From NCBI GenBank assembly GCA_017397695.1, contig JAFQIF010000045.1, forward strand, positions 1-40,358: a stretch of DNA of 40,358 nt, in the 5' to 3' direction. The notes below the pieces were generated by a model. The model was given only the letters and a program-made list of their open reading frames with translations. It did no database searches and was not told the DNA's origin. Source of the stretch: Clostridia bacterium (GTDB taxonomy: Bacteria; Bacillota_A; Clostridia; Christensenellales; Aristaeellaceae). A program made the translations under genes and the position numbers. Below are positions 8,501 to 15,957 of the stretch, piece after piece; position 1 is the first letter of the stretch; each line of letters begins with the position of its first letter.

Positions 8501-9097
8501 CGCGCCTGTGCTCAGCGCATCCGCCGTTTCGCCGCCGGCGGCAATCGCTGCATCCAGCCACTGCCAGGGATCGGGGCGGGTCATCATAAAGGAATACAGC
8601 GTACGCGCAAGCCCGGCAAGCGTCTCCTGCTCAAAGCAGCGGTCTGCCGCCATAAAGTCATCGCTGCCCGCCTCGTAGCAGGCGTAGAGCGCGTCCTCCA
8701 TCGCCTGCGCCGCCAGCACGCCGCATTCCTGCTCATCGCCGATGCGGAACGCCGGGTCCACGCCCAGCCCCTGAAAGTGCTCGCGCAGCAGATTGCCGCA
8801 GAACCTGTGCAGCGTGGAGATGCTCGCACGCGAAAGCGCCATCGCCTGCACGCCCAGCTCCGGCCGCTCGACTGCCGCTTCCTCCAGCGCGCTTCCTATG
8901 CGCTGGCGCATCTCGCCCGCCGCCGCGTTGGTAAATGTCACCACCAGCATGCTGTCGATCGGGCAGCCTTCCTTCACCAGCTGCACGATGCGCTCTACCA
9001 GCACGGCCGTCTTGCCCGAGCCTGCCGCCGCGCAGACGATCAGGCTGTGCCCCCTGTCTGCGATGGCGCTGTGCTGCTGCTGCGTCCACTTTGGCAT
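5582..9097 (-). CDS. addA: ATP-dependent helicase/nuclease subunit A (AddA)
   Basis: The 1171-residue UvrD/RecB-type protein is close to the usual AddA length. Walker A AAGSGKT lies at residues 24-30. Walker B FIDEYQDSS, the QSIYRFR motif, NFRS, THKSKGLEFPVVF and YVAMTRARERL are all present in order. The C-terminal RecB-family nuclease domain shows GVIDCCFEE followed by LLDYKTD, the acidic metal ligands and catalytic Lys. AddAB resects double-strand breaks and responds to Chi-like sites. The start is fixed by MPKWTQQQ with a GGGGAGGA ribosome site. The partner addB, usually directly upstream, is not adjacent here. No frameshift is visible across the frame. Confidence 0.96.
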   Translation of the reverse strand: MPKWTQQQHSAIADRGHSLIVCAAAGSGKTAVLVERIVQLVKEGCPIDSMLVVTFTNAAAGEMRQRIGSALEEAAVERPELGVQAMALSRASISTLHRFCGNLLREHFQGLGVDPAFRIGDEQECGVLAAQAMEDALYACYEAGSDDFMAADRCFEQETLAGLARTLYSFMMTRPDPWQWLDAAIAAGGETADALSTGAAAQLLVREAREQLHELETDANETLALCTMQMGPAQYAPACAQDAALIGDLLAAAQDGYAALRQALMQLSFAALGRKKKTDVCDEAIAETVKSRRESMKKALAAIKELFAVSPEDAAADMAMTQGPLRGLAELARTYDALYTAAKRQRNLMDFNDLEHHALRALRSDAVCCALRERYRYVFIDEYQDSSAIQEAIVGSFAREDGLFLVGDVKQSIYRFRQAEPTLFLSRAALYDREDVQTARRIDLQNNFRSRANVLAGVNAVFERIMRGDVTEIEYDARERLIPGLPAREDDPPVELHILWRGEEDERVEEEAQDAQDEHELQAVEREALICARRIRELVGTPFYDAKAGGERPLAYRDMAVLMRVARGTAALAADILSKEGVPVFCDAGEGYFDIPEIRAMMALLTTISNGAQDEALLASLRGPALGLEESELAAIRIHTPDTKIPYHEAVRRYREEMDDALAARLRMFEMQLQSLRLCARHQGVDRLIERIYAQTGFLAQAGALPDGAARQANLHLLVSRARAFCASQGGSLHAFLRYAARLKAGGDSMSASAIGESEDVVRIMTTHKSKGLEFPVVFVLGMGRKMSTRSQNAPLLLHAGLGAGLTCVDTQLGSERDTLLRKAIRLQTAHEQLAEEIRILYVAMTRARERLIMIGEANVRALDGAWRRADTAAGLRAMRSPLDMVCPMLLEHGAALTIGGEEVTAGASRWHVFAHYDGASAHKGARSEEAVTRLIARLENTPLEDEALLQLLSFAPGSARAAVRKTTVSSVIRDEKRAAQRDEDETPLRRDTEIMRLPRFMQEKKMTGAQIGTAFHRMMRMLDLDALRRTTDLAGEAARQSAQMLENGVVTQAEYDAVPTRMLVEFFASPLGVRMLRSGRTEREWAFTFRRETPAGEIQLVQGVIDCCFEEDGGWILLDYKTDSPADIPGAIARHRPQLDIYAQALEAITGTRVKERVLYLVRAGAGYAV

Positions 9098-9129
9098 GGC
9101 GTATTCCTCCCCCCGTGTTCTCTTTGCTT

Positions 9130-9157
9130 ATTATAGCACAGTGCGCCGCACACGCAA
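9130..9157 (-). promoter_or_regulatory. Promoter of addA
   Basis: On the minus strand TTGCGT (9152-9157) and TATAAT (9130-9135) have a 16-base spacer, about 35 bases before the addA start. Confidence 0.65.
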
Positions 9158-9217
9158 AACGCTATTTCTCATTCTCCTCCACTCAGCTAGGAATTCCCTG
9201 TAATTTTTAGGGGATTA

Positions 9218-9246
9218 TTGACAGATCGTTGTCAAAGGGGTATAAT
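9218..9246 (+). promoter_or_regulatory. Consensus promoter of the redox-protein gene
   Basis: TTGACA (9218-9223), 17 bases, TATAAT (9241-9246): a complete match to the sigma-A consensus, 36 bases before the start codon. It implies high constitutive expression unless repressed. Confidence 0.92.
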
Positions 9247-9281
9247 ACATGTAACTTGAGAAATATGAGGAGGATATTGCT

Positions 9282-9905
9282 ATGATGCAGTCCCGTCGCG
9301 AATTCCTGAAGAACGTCGGCAAGGTCGCCGTTGCCGCCTCTGTTGCCACCGCAATCCCGATGAGCGTGATGGCCGAAGCTCCGGTTCATCCGTACACCTA
9401 TGCCAAGCTCGATCCGGAAGCCGTTGCCGATCTGGCCTATAAGCGCTTCTCCGAGCTGGGCGGCTGCTGCGTGGGCGTCGTCGCCGGTCTGGTTGAGTCT
9501 CTGGCCGCGACCGTTGGCGCTCCGTACACCGAGTTCCCGGTCAAGATGTTCCAGAATGGCGCTGCTGGCTACGGCCAGAACTCCCTGTGCGGCTGCCTGG
9601 GCGGTGCCGCTGCGGTGATCGGCCTGGTTTGCGAGTCTGCCGACTCCAAGGCCTGCCTGAAGGAAGTTATCGACTGGTACAAGACCAGCACCCTGCCGAC
9701 CTATGACCGCGGCTCCGCGCCGGCGGTTGCCCAGGTTGTTCCGGGTTCCGCGAACTGCGCCGATTCCCTGCTGCAGTTCTTCACCGCTGCTCCGCAGATC
9801 AACTATGACATGAGCAATCCGGACCGCATCAACCGCTGCGCCTGCCTGACCGCTGATGTCGCCCGCAAGACCGCGGAAGTTCTCAATGCCAAGTTCGGCG
9901 TGTAA
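9282..9905 (+). CDS. Exported C_GCAxxG_C_C-family redox protein with Tat-like signal
   Basis: The 207-residue protein begins MMQSRREFLKNVGKVAVAAS, with a twin-arginine motif at residues 5-6, a mild hydrophobic stretch and a possible cleavage site after VMA (residue 31). The mature part has a cysteine pattern like the putative redox-active family named C_GCAxxG_C_C: CC at 62-63, CGCLGGAAAVIGLVC at 103-117, a further Cys in SANCADS, and CAC near 189-191. It may bind a metal or heme or act as a disulfide redox protein outside the cytoplasmic membrane; the partner is unknown. AGGAGG lies eight bases before the first ATG. Proline codons are mostly CCG, as in the transketolase and RpiB-like genes here, which with the perfect promoter suggests abundance. 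A terminator follows. Confidence 0.78.
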   Translation: MMQSRREFLKNVGKVAVAASVATAIPMSVMAEAPVHPYTYAKLDPEAVADLAYKRFSELGGCCVGVVAGLVESLAATVGAPYTEFPVKMFQNGAAGYGQNSLCGCLGGAAAVIGLVCESADSKACLKEVIDWYKTSTLPTYDRGSAPAVAQVVPGSANCADSLLQFFTAAPQINYDMSNPDRINRCACLTADVARKTAEVLNAKFGV

Positions 9906-9916
9906 TTTCTGAAATA

Positions 9917-9946
9917 AAAAAACGCTCCCGGCTGGGAGCGTTTTTT
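9917..9946. terminator. Terminator between the redox gene and the convergent membrane gene
   Basis: A perfect 13-bp stem (9917-9929 with 9934-9946) with a GGCT loop and A6/T6 ends works in both directions. Confidence 0.95.
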
Positions 9947-9953
9947 ATTTGCA

Positions 9954-10904
9954 TCAGTTTCTGGAAAACAGTCCGCGTCCAATGCGGTAAAACCACTTCG
10001 TGCACGTTGCCATGGCCAGCAGCACATATGCAGAGCCGGACACAACGGCACAGAGCAGCAGCCACTCGCCGCACAGCAGGCCAAGCGCCGCAGAGGCAGC
10101 CAGACACACAGGCGTCCATATCCAGTCCGGCGCCCTTTTCTTTTTGGGCAGCGGGCTTTTGAACAGGGCGCGTAGCGCATCCCCTGCAAGGCATGCCGGA
10201 TACACAAAGGCGATCAGGATGATCGCAATCGCTGCCGCCGTCCACCAGGAGGATTCTACAAAATCCGTCTTCTCTGCCGCCATGCAGATCGCCAGCGTGA
10301 TCACGCCCACGCACACCGCGCTGCCGTACGCCGCAGGTTTCATGTGCTGCTCGCTGCCAATCACCGGCGCGATGCGCTGCGACGCCCCCATCACGCTCAG
10401 TGAAAGCCATCCAATCGCGCCGTAGGCAGGCATCATATACTCCTTCAGATTCCCGGTCAGCAGCGCTGCAATGATGCCGCTCAGCACAAGCGCAGTCAGC
10501 GCAGCCAGAATATACAGCGCATCCTTCGCCGCCGGAAAGAGCTCCTGGCCTGCCGCCTGCGCCAGATCATCGCCCGTGCGCACGCTGACAAACAGCGCCG
10601 CAAAGCCGAGCGCCGCACACGCAAGCGCGCAAAGCACCACCGCCAGAATCCCCATCGGCAGCTTGTATGGATTCAGATCCCATACATACAGATACAGGCA
10701 CAGCGCCATCCACAGGCACGAAGCTATGCTCACAAGCGCCGACGCACCGCCGCTCCTTCTTCTCTTTCCGCCCGGAAGGCCTAAGGCGGCCGGCGTCTTG
10801 CGGCCCGGATCGACGCCCCACCTGTGTGCCAGCCAGCCGCCGTGCAGGACATATGCCGCCAGAAGCGCAAACGCACACGCTGCAAACATCGTGATCTCAT
10901 TCAT
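9954..10904 (-). CDS. Polytopic membrane protein of unknown function
   Basis: The protein has 316 residues from MNEITMFAACAF. About eight or nine hydrophobic segments are spread evenly along it, with short basic loops (GGKRRRSGG near 60, SPLPKKKRAPD near 255), so it is an integral membrane protein. I do not recognise a family. The longer in-frame starts are rejected: the first ATG overlaps the TATAAT at 10935-10940, and GGAAGGGG precedes the chosen ATG at 10902-10904. It is transcribed alone on the minus strand, just after the foldase terminator, and converges on the redox-protein gene. Confidence 0.75.
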   Translation of the reverse strand: MNEITMFAACAFALLAAYVLHGGWLAHRWGVDPGRKTPAALGLPGGKRRRSGGASALVSIASCLWMALCLYLYVWDLNPYKLPMGILAVVLCALACAALGFAALFVSVRTGDDLAQAAGQELFPAAKDALYILAALTALVLSGIIAALLTGNLKEYMMPAYGAIGWLSLSVMGASQRIAPVIGSEQHMKPAAYGSAVCVGVITLAICMAAEKTDFVESSWWTAAAIAIILIAFVYPACLAGDALRALFKSPLPKKKRAPDWIWTPVCLAASAALGLLCGEWLLLCAVVSGSAYVLLAMATCTKWFYRIGRGLFSRN

Positions 10905-10934
10905 GGCATCGTCCCCTTCCATTCGCTGTCCATC

Positions 10935-10940
10935 ATTATA
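10935..10940 (-). promoter_or_regulatory. -10 box of the membrane-protein gene
   Basis: TATAAT on the minus strand lies 30 bases before the chosen start. The -35 position holds only a T-rich stretch, which overlaps the preceding terminator. Confidence 0.5.
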
Positions 10941-10958
10941 GCACAAAGCAGTGCACAG

Positions 10959-10984
10959 AAAAAGAGCGGCCCGAAAGCCGCTCT
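10959..10984 (-). terminator. Terminator of the foldase gene
   Basis: An 8-bp GC-rich stem (10977-10984 with 10963-10970) is followed on the minus strand by a T-run, 13 bases after the foldase stop. Confidence 0.88.
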
Positions 10985-10996
10985 GGAAATATGGGA

Positions 10997-12958
10997 TCAG
11001 TCCTCCAGCTTGGTGAAGGCATACTCCTGACCGTAGGTCTCGACGTAGACCGTGCGCATGGTCTGGTCGACCTTCGGCTTATCGGAGCTGCCCGTCGGCT
11101 GGGAGGCGATCAGGTCGACCGTCTCGATGCCGCCGAGCACCATGCCGAACGCGGCGTAATCGCCGTCAAGATAATCGCTGTCCGCATGCATGATGAAGAA
11201 CTGGCTGCCCGCAGAGTCCATCGCGCTGGAGCGCGCCATGGAAATCACGCCGCGCACATGGCTCAGGCTGTTCTCCACGCCGTTGGCAGAGAACTCGCCC
11301 TTGATGGAATAGCCCGGGCCGCCGGTGCCGTCGCCGTTCGGATCGCCGCCCTGGATCATGAAGCCCGGGATCACGCGATGGAAAGTCAGGCCATCATAGA
11401 AATTGCTGTTCGCCAGCGCGACGAAGTTGCCCACGGATTCCGGCGTCTGATCCGGATACAGCTCGCCGTAGACCAGGGAGCCGTCGTTCATGGCGACGGT
11501 AAAGGTCGGCAGCTTCGCCTCGACGGCGTTGGCCGTCGCCAGCGCGGTATTGTCCGCAGCCAGTGCAGTCGCTTCGTCACACTCGGTCATCGCCGCTGCG
11601 TTCACATAGCCCTTGAAGGCAGTGCCCGGCACGGCAACAAAAGCATACTCCTCACCGTCGATGCCGATCCTGCCCAGCACATCCAGCGTCGCGCCAGCAG
11701 CCAGGGTGGCCACGGCGTCGCCCGCCGGCATATCGGTCAGCGCGGTCTCGGCCGCAACGCTCGCGTAAGCGACAGTCGCCTCCACGCTCTCGGCCACAAA
11801 GATGTTGAACATCGGGCTCAGATCATTGATGATCGTGTTCGCCTCGGTGATCATGTTGTCGATATACGCAGAGTACGCATCGTTCTGCTTGTTGGTGAGC
11901 GCCTCGGCGGTCTCAGCCTCCTTGCGCGGCTCAAAGTCCGCAGCGCCGGCAGTCAGATCTGCCGCATACTTGAGGATGAAATAGCCGTAGTCGGTCACGA
12001 TCACATCGCTCACGTCGCCGATGCTCGCCAGCGCCATCGCGCCGGCCTTGAATTCCTCACTGTAGGAGCCGGTGCCCTCGGAAACAGGATAGCCGATGAG
12101 CATCTGCTCCGGGGTGGAGTCATCCTCGTTATAGGCTTCCATGACAGCGGCGAAGTCCTCGCCCGCCTGAATTTTGGCAAGCGCCTCGTCGGCCTTGGCC
12201 TTACCCGCCAGTTCGGCAGTCTCTTCGGTCTCAGCAGCTTCCTCGGCCTCCGGTGCAATATAGATGCAGTGCATCAGGCGCACGCCCTCCGGCGTGTAGA
12301 GGATTTCCTCCTCGGTGATATAGGCGCTGATGAACGCATCCACATCCGCGTCGTAGGTTTCCTTCTGCGCGGCAACCTTGGCGTCAAACGCAGCCTTCAC
12401 CTCATCATCGGTGATCGCCACGCCCTCAGTGCCCAGCGCATAAAGGTGATCGAGCACGCCCTTGAGCTTGGCGCTCTCGTACAGGGTGTCGTAGGTATAG
12501 CCCGCAGCCTCCAGCTCAGCCTTGGAGATTTCCTCGATCTGATCCGCCGGCACGCCGTACTGCGGCAGGATCTGGGCGTAATACTCCATCATCTCGGCCA
12601 GTGCGGCAAGCGCCTCAGCCTGATAGGCCTCATCTTTTTCCTGCGTCAGCTCGTAGCCGGTCGCGTTCGCGTGGTACTCAGCCACCTTCTGGCTCAGCTT
12701 CATCTGCACGGTTTCCTGCGCAACGGAGTTCTGGAACTCGGTGTCGTACTCGTCCATTTCATAGCCGTACTGCGCATAGTAAGCGATGTAGGCCTGGAGC
12801 ATTTCGTCAAACTCCGCCTTCACCTCAGACATCATGACGCTCACTTCGCCGTCATATGCGGTCGCCAGCACGACGTCCGCCTCTTCGGCCACAGCCGCGC
12901 CAAAGCTGCTGAGCATCAGCATCGCGGCCATGAGCAGAGCCATCAGCTTCTTCATCAT
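10997..12958 (-). CDS. Secreted foldase with parvulin and cyclophilin PPIase domains
   Basis: This is a 653-residue exported protein. A classical signal peptide (MKKLMALLMAAMLML, cleavage after AVA near residue 24) has no lipobox cysteine. Residues 30-220 are helical and acidic like SurA/PrsA N-domains. A parvulin-like domain follows (about 225-345, from RLMHCIYIAPE to SEEFKAGAMAL and DYGYFILKYA). Next is an SH3-like stretch (about 405-465). The last 160 residues are a cyclophilin with the active-site run FHRVIPGFMIQGGDP and GSQFFIMHA. It probably folds secreted or wall proteins outside the membrane. GGAAGGA precedes either of two adjacent ATGs. It is monocistronic with its own promoter and terminator. 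Cyclophilin is certain; the parvulin call is moderately sure. Confidence 0.9.
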   Translation of the reverse strand: MMKKLMALLMAAMLMLSSFGAAVAEEADVVLATAYDGEVSVMMSEVKAEFDEMLQAYIAYYAQYGYEMDEYDTEFQNSVAQETVQMKLSQKVAEYHANATGYELTQEKDEAYQAEALAALAEMMEYYAQILPQYGVPADQIEEISKAELEAAGYTYDTLYESAKLKGVLDHLYALGTEGVAITDDEVKAAFDAKVAAQKETYDADVDAFISAYITEEEILYTPEGVRLMHCIYIAPEAEEAAETEETAELAGKAKADEALAKIQAGEDFAAVMEAYNEDDSTPEQMLIGYPVSEGTGSYSEEFKAGAMALASIGDVSDVIVTDYGYFILKYAADLTAGAADFEPRKEAETAEALTNKQNDAYSAYIDNMITEANTIINDLSPMFNIFVAESVEATVAYASVAAETALTDMPAGDAVATLAAGATLDVLGRIGIDGEEYAFVAVPGTAFKGYVNAAAMTECDEATALAADNTALATANAVEAKLPTFTVAMNDGSLVYGELYPDQTPESVGNFVALANSNFYDGLTFHRVIPGFMIQGGDPNGDGTGGPGYSIKGEFSANGVENSLSHVRGVISMARSSAMDSAGSQFFIMHADSDYLDGDYAAFGMVLGGIETVDLIASQPTGSSDKPKVDQTMRTVYVETYGQEYAFTKLED

Positions 12959-13013
12959 AGCTATTCATTCCTTCCCTATATTGATCGCTTCAGCGATTCA
13001 AACCATGGCTACA

Positions 13014-13043
13014 ATTATACCCCATTGAGGTCGCAAAAGGCAA
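13014..13043 (-). promoter_or_regulatory. Promoter of the foldase gene
   Basis: TTGCCT (13038-13043) and TATAAT (13014-13019) lie 18 bases apart on the minus strand. The leader contains a small ATCGCT/AGCGAT hairpin before the ribosome site. Confidence 0.65.
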
Positions 13044-13105
13044 CAGCTTACGCAAATTGCCACGGATGGTTCAAGGGTGATTCACAATTGCTCCATAATC
13101 GCGCT

Positions 13106-14284
13106 TTACAGCTCGGCAACAAATTCGCGAATGCGCTTGAGCGCCTCGGTCAGGTTTTCCAGGCTGGTGGCATAGGAGCAGCGGATGTGTCCCTCGCCGT
13201 TCGCGCCGAACGCCGTGCCCGGTACACAGGCCACCTGCTTCTTTTCCAGCAGCCTTGTACAGAATTCGTCGCTGGTCAGGCCGGTGCTGCGAATGGACGG
13301 GAACACATAGAACGCGCCGCGCGGCTCAAAGCAGTCCAGACCCATGTCGTTCAGGTTTTCCACCATCAGCCTTCTGCGCCTGTCGTAGGAGCGCACCATC
13401 GTGCGCACATCCTCAAATCCCGTTTCAAATGCGCGGCCCAGCGCCCTGTCGGCTGCCACCTGACCCTGCATCGACGCGCAGAGCATGGTGAACTGATGAA
13501 TTTTGAACATCGGCGCGATCAGCTCCCGCGGGCCGCAGGCATAGCCCACGCGCCAGCCGGTCATGGCAAAGGCCTTCGAGAAGCCGTTGAGCGTGATCGT
13601 TCTCTCGCGCATGCCCGAAATGGAGGCAAATGCCGTATGCTCATGCCCGCCGTATACCAGTTCGGAGTAGATCTCATCGGAAATGACCACAACGTCCGTT
13701 TCCTCAAGCACACGGGCAATCTCCATCAGCTGGCCGCGCGTCATCACGCCGCCGGTCGGGTTATTGGGATAAGGCAGAATCAAAGCCTTGGTCTTATCCG
13801 TGATCGCCTCACGCAGCGCCTCGGGCGTGAGCGCAAAGCAATCCTCGGCATAGGTTTTCACCGGCACGGCCGTGCCGCCGGCAAAGGTTACCGTCGGCGC
13901 ATAGCTGACATAGCTCGGCTCGGGAATGAGCACCTCATCGCCCGGGCATACCAGCGCGCGCATCGCCAGATCGATGCCCTCGCTCGCGCCCACGGTCACC
14001 AGCACCTCATCCTTGGGGCTGTAGCTCACGCGGTAGCGCATACGCAGATACGCCGCGATTTTCTCCCGCAGCGTATCCAGGCCCCAGTTGCTGGTGTACT
14101 GCGTCTGTCCGTCCTCGATGGACTGGATTGCCGCATCGCGGATGGACCAGGGGGTCACAAAGTCCGGCTCGCCCACGCCCAGCGAAATGGCGTCGGGCAT
14201 CTGGCGCACGATATCAAAGAATTTACGGATGCCGCTGGGCGGCACATCCGCCACCCGCTTGTTGATGACGCTTTCGTACCGCAT
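13106..14284 (-). CDS. Class I/II PLP-dependent aminotransferase
   Basis: The 392-residue fold-type I aminotransferase resembles the AspC/aromatic/PatA group. Visible landmarks are GVGEPDFVTP, the TVGASEG phosphate-binding turn, LILPYPNNPTGG, VVISDEIYSELVY, and LNGFSKAFAMTGWRVGY with the Schiff-base lysine near residue 240, followed by RCSYATS, which contains the carboxylate-binding Arg. It transfers amino groups from an amino acid to a 2-oxo acid in the cytosol; the exact substrate cannot be read from sequence. Its ATG shares one base with the stop of the upstream Lrp-family gene (TGATG). Translation is therefore coupled, and the regulator probably controls it in response to an amino acid. 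Confidence 0.93.
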   Translation of the reverse strand: MRYESVINKRVADVPPSGIRKFFDIVRQMPDAISLGVGEPDFVTPWSIRDAAIQSIEDGQTQYTSNWGLDTLREKIAAYLRMRYRVSYSPKDEVLVTVGASEGIDLAMRALVCPGDEVLIPEPSYVSYAPTVTFAGGTAVPVKTYAEDCFALTPEALREAITDKTKALILPYPNNPTGGVMTRGQLMEIARVLEETDVVVISDEIYSELVYGGHEHTAFASISGMRERTITLNGFSKAFAMTGWRVGYACGPRELIAPMFKIHQFTMLCASMQGQVAADRALGRAFETGFEDVRTMVRSYDRRRRLMVENLNDMGLDCFEPRGAFYVFPSIRSTGLTSDEFCTRLLEKKQVACVPGTAFGANGEGHIRCSYATSLENLTEALKRIREFVAEL

Positions 14285-14778
14285 CAGGGCATCACCGCCT
14301 GCCTTCTGTCGCTCCTGCCGCCGTCGAAGATCATGCCGCCGTATTTATAGGTCTTGAGCATGAAATGCGTGCTCGTGCCGGTCACGCCCTCGATGGTGGA
14401 CAGACGGCTGTGCACAAACGAAGCCAGCTCCTTGAGCGTGCGCGCCTCGCACAGCACCATCAGGTCATACGCGCCGCTCATCAGATACAGGGACTTGACC
14501 TCGTCGTACTGCACAATGCGCTGCGCAATGGCGTCAAAGCCTTTCTCGCGCTGGGGCACCACGTTCACCTCGATGACCGCCTGCACGAACTCGCGGTCCG
14601 TGCGCTCCCAGTTGATCAGCGTCTGATATCCTACCAGCACGCCCGCCGCGCGCAGGCTGTCGATAGCCGCCTTGACCTGCGTCTCGTCGCTGCCGGTCAT
14701 CACCGCCATCTCGCGCGTGCTCACGCGCGCATCCTCGCACAGAATCTCCAGAATATGCATATCCAACGTGGAAAACAT
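14284..14778 (-). CDS. Lrp/AsnC-family transcriptional regulator
   Basis: This 164-residue protein has an N-terminal winged helix-turn-helix (about 1-55; STREMAVMTGSDETQVKAAIDSLRAAGVL). It also has a C-terminal RAM/ACT-like effector domain (VQAVIEVNVVP... and YDLMVLCEARTLKELASFV), the layout of Lrp/AsnC regulators that sense amino acids. The start is taken at MFSTLDMH: AAGGAG lies eight bases before it, whereas the ATG two codons upstream would be only two bases from that site. The gene is first in a two-gene operon with the aminotransferase. The promoter has a perfect dyad beside its -35 box, a candidate autoregulatory site. Confidence 0.92.
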   Translation of the reverse strand: MFSTLDMHILEILCEDARVSTREMAVMTGSDETQVKAAIDSLRAAGVLVGYQTLINWERTDREFVQAVIEVNVVPQREKGFDAIAQRIVQYDEVKSLYLMSGAYDLMVLCEARTLKELASFVHSRLSTIEGVTGTSTHFMLKTYKYGGMIFDGGRSDRRQAVMP

Positions 14779-14830
14779 GATCATCTCTCCTTATCGCATC
14801 GGCCGGGCATGCCCCGCCGGAATGAATCTT

Positions 14831-14859
14831 ATGATAGCATGGGATGTATGAACTGTAAA
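14831..14859 (-). promoter_or_regulatory. Promoter of the lrp-aminotransferase operon
   Basis: TTTACA (14854-14859) and TATCAT (14831-14836) lie 17 bases apart on the minus strand, about 53 bases before the regulator start. Confidence 0.72.
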
Positions 14860-14873
14860 GTGACGTTGTCACT
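14859..14873. promoter_or_regulatory. Dyad operator candidate AGTGAC-GTT-GTCACT
   Basis: A perfect 6-bp inverted repeat with a three-base centre overlaps the edge of the -35 box of the lrp operon and lies eight bases from the LysR stop codon. The position suits a repressor site. Which regulator binds it is inference. Confidence 0.5.
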
Positions 14874-14880
14874 CAGCGTC

Positions 14881-15807
14881 TTACAGAAAGTAGCGCGCGG
14901 GTTCAAAGCCCCTGTTCGTCTGCGGGTCCTCCGCGCGTCGCTGCGCAGCATATGCCTCGATATGCGCTGCCATCTGCCGCACGGCAGGCGCCATCATCTG
15001 CGGATTCTGCACCGCGATGCCGAATTCGCGGCACTCCATCGGCTCGATGGGATACACATCCACGTCGCCGCGCGCGCGCTTGAGCAGCAGACCCGGCAGA
15101 ATGCTGATGCCGAAGCCGCTTTCCACCATCGCGATGGTCGACAGATCGTCCACCACGCGGCAGCTGGCGCGAACGCTGAGCTTATACTTGGTCAGAAACG
15201 CCTGAATATCGGCGTCGGTGGAGTCGTCCTGCACGACAAAGGTATGCGGATGCAGCTCCTCCACGGAGATCACGCCCGGCTTATTCGTGCGAAATCCTCT
15301 GGGCACCACGCACATCAGCCGGTCTCGATAGAGCGGATGCACGTGCAGTTCCTTGGTGGATTTTGTCGAAAGAAAGCCCAGGTCCACCACGCCGGTCTTG
15401 ATCCAGTTGATCACGTCCGCGTACGTACCCTGATAGATCTCGATCTCCACGCCCGGATACTGGCGCTTATAGCTCGTCACAATCTGCGGCAGCCAGGTCA
15501 TGCATACGCTGTTGAACGCGCCGATCTTGACCGTGCCGCGCTGCACGCCCTTAAGCTCATCCACCGTCTGGGAGAGCGCCTCATCGGCGTTGAGCACCTG
15601 GCGGATCACCGGATAGAGCGCCTCGCCGCTGCGCGTGAGCGATACGCCGCCCTTGCCGCGCACAAACAGCGCAAAGCCGCAGGCCTCCTCCATGGAGCTG
15701 ACCGCGTGGCTGATGGCGCTGGGCGTCAGATGCAGCACCTGCGCCGCGCGGGCAAAGCTGCCCTGTTCGATGACGGTATGAAAAATACGGTATTCCAGCA
15801 GCGTCAT
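14881..15807 (-). CDS. LysR-family transcriptional regulator
   Basis: The 308-residue protein opens with a winged helix-turn-helix (YRIFHTVIEQGSFARAAQVLHLTPSAISHAVSSMEEA, residues 6-42) typical of LysR. An effector-binding domain of periplasmic-binding type follows from about residue 90 (VKIGAFNSVCMTWLPQIV). GAGGAG lies before the ATG. It has its own promoter. Nothing in the protein reveals the co-inducer. The divergent neighbour is the preQ1-controlled queT, which has independent control, so the usual LysR rule of acting on the divergent gene may not hold here. It has no obvious terminator before the lrp promoter. Confidence 0.92.
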   Translation of the reverse strand: MTLLEYRIFHTVIEQGSFARAAQVLHLTPSAISHAVSSMEEACGFALFVRGKGGVSLTRSGEALYPVIRQVLNADEALSQTVDELKGVQRGTVKIGAFNSVCMTWLPQIVTSYKRQYPGVEIEIYQGTYADVINWIKTGVVDLGFLSTKSTKELHVHPLYRDRLMCVVPRGFRTNKPGVISVEELHPHTFVVQDDSTDADIQAFLTKYKLSVRASCRVVDDLSTIAMVESGFGISILPGLLLKRARGDVDVYPIEPMECREFGIAVQNPQMMAPAVRQMAAHIEAYAAQRRAEDPQTNRGFEPARYFL

Positions 15808-15875
15808 GATTCCCGCTCCTCTTCGTCAATTCGATTCATGTATTGGTCATCTTACGTGAATAATATTTCCTCTTA

Positions 15876-15904
15876 AGAGTACACCATGCTGCGCCGTTCG
15901 TCAA
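15876..15904 (-). promoter_or_regulatory. Promoter of the LysR gene
   Basis: TTGACG (15899-15904) and TACTCT (15876-15881) lie 17 bases apart on the minus strand, about 70 bases before the start codon. Confidence 0.6.
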
Positions 15905-15921
15905 CAGATAATTCCCGGGGA

Positions 15922-15950
15922 TTGCATCCGGCGCGATTCTTTGCTATAAT
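15922..15950 (+). promoter_or_regulatory. Promoter of the queT leader
   Basis: TTGCAT (15922-15927) and TATAAT (15945-15950) are 17 bases apart. The predicted RNA start is a few bases before the riboswitch. Confidence 0.6.
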
Positions 15951-15957
15951 GCCTGTG

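Noticed and set aside
5549..9136. A very long open frame on the plus strand opposite addA
   Set aside because: Its translation is Arg/His/Gln-rich with no domain; it is the GC-rich antisense shadow of addA. The same applies to the long plus-strand frames over 10991-14350 and 38048-40159 (minus).
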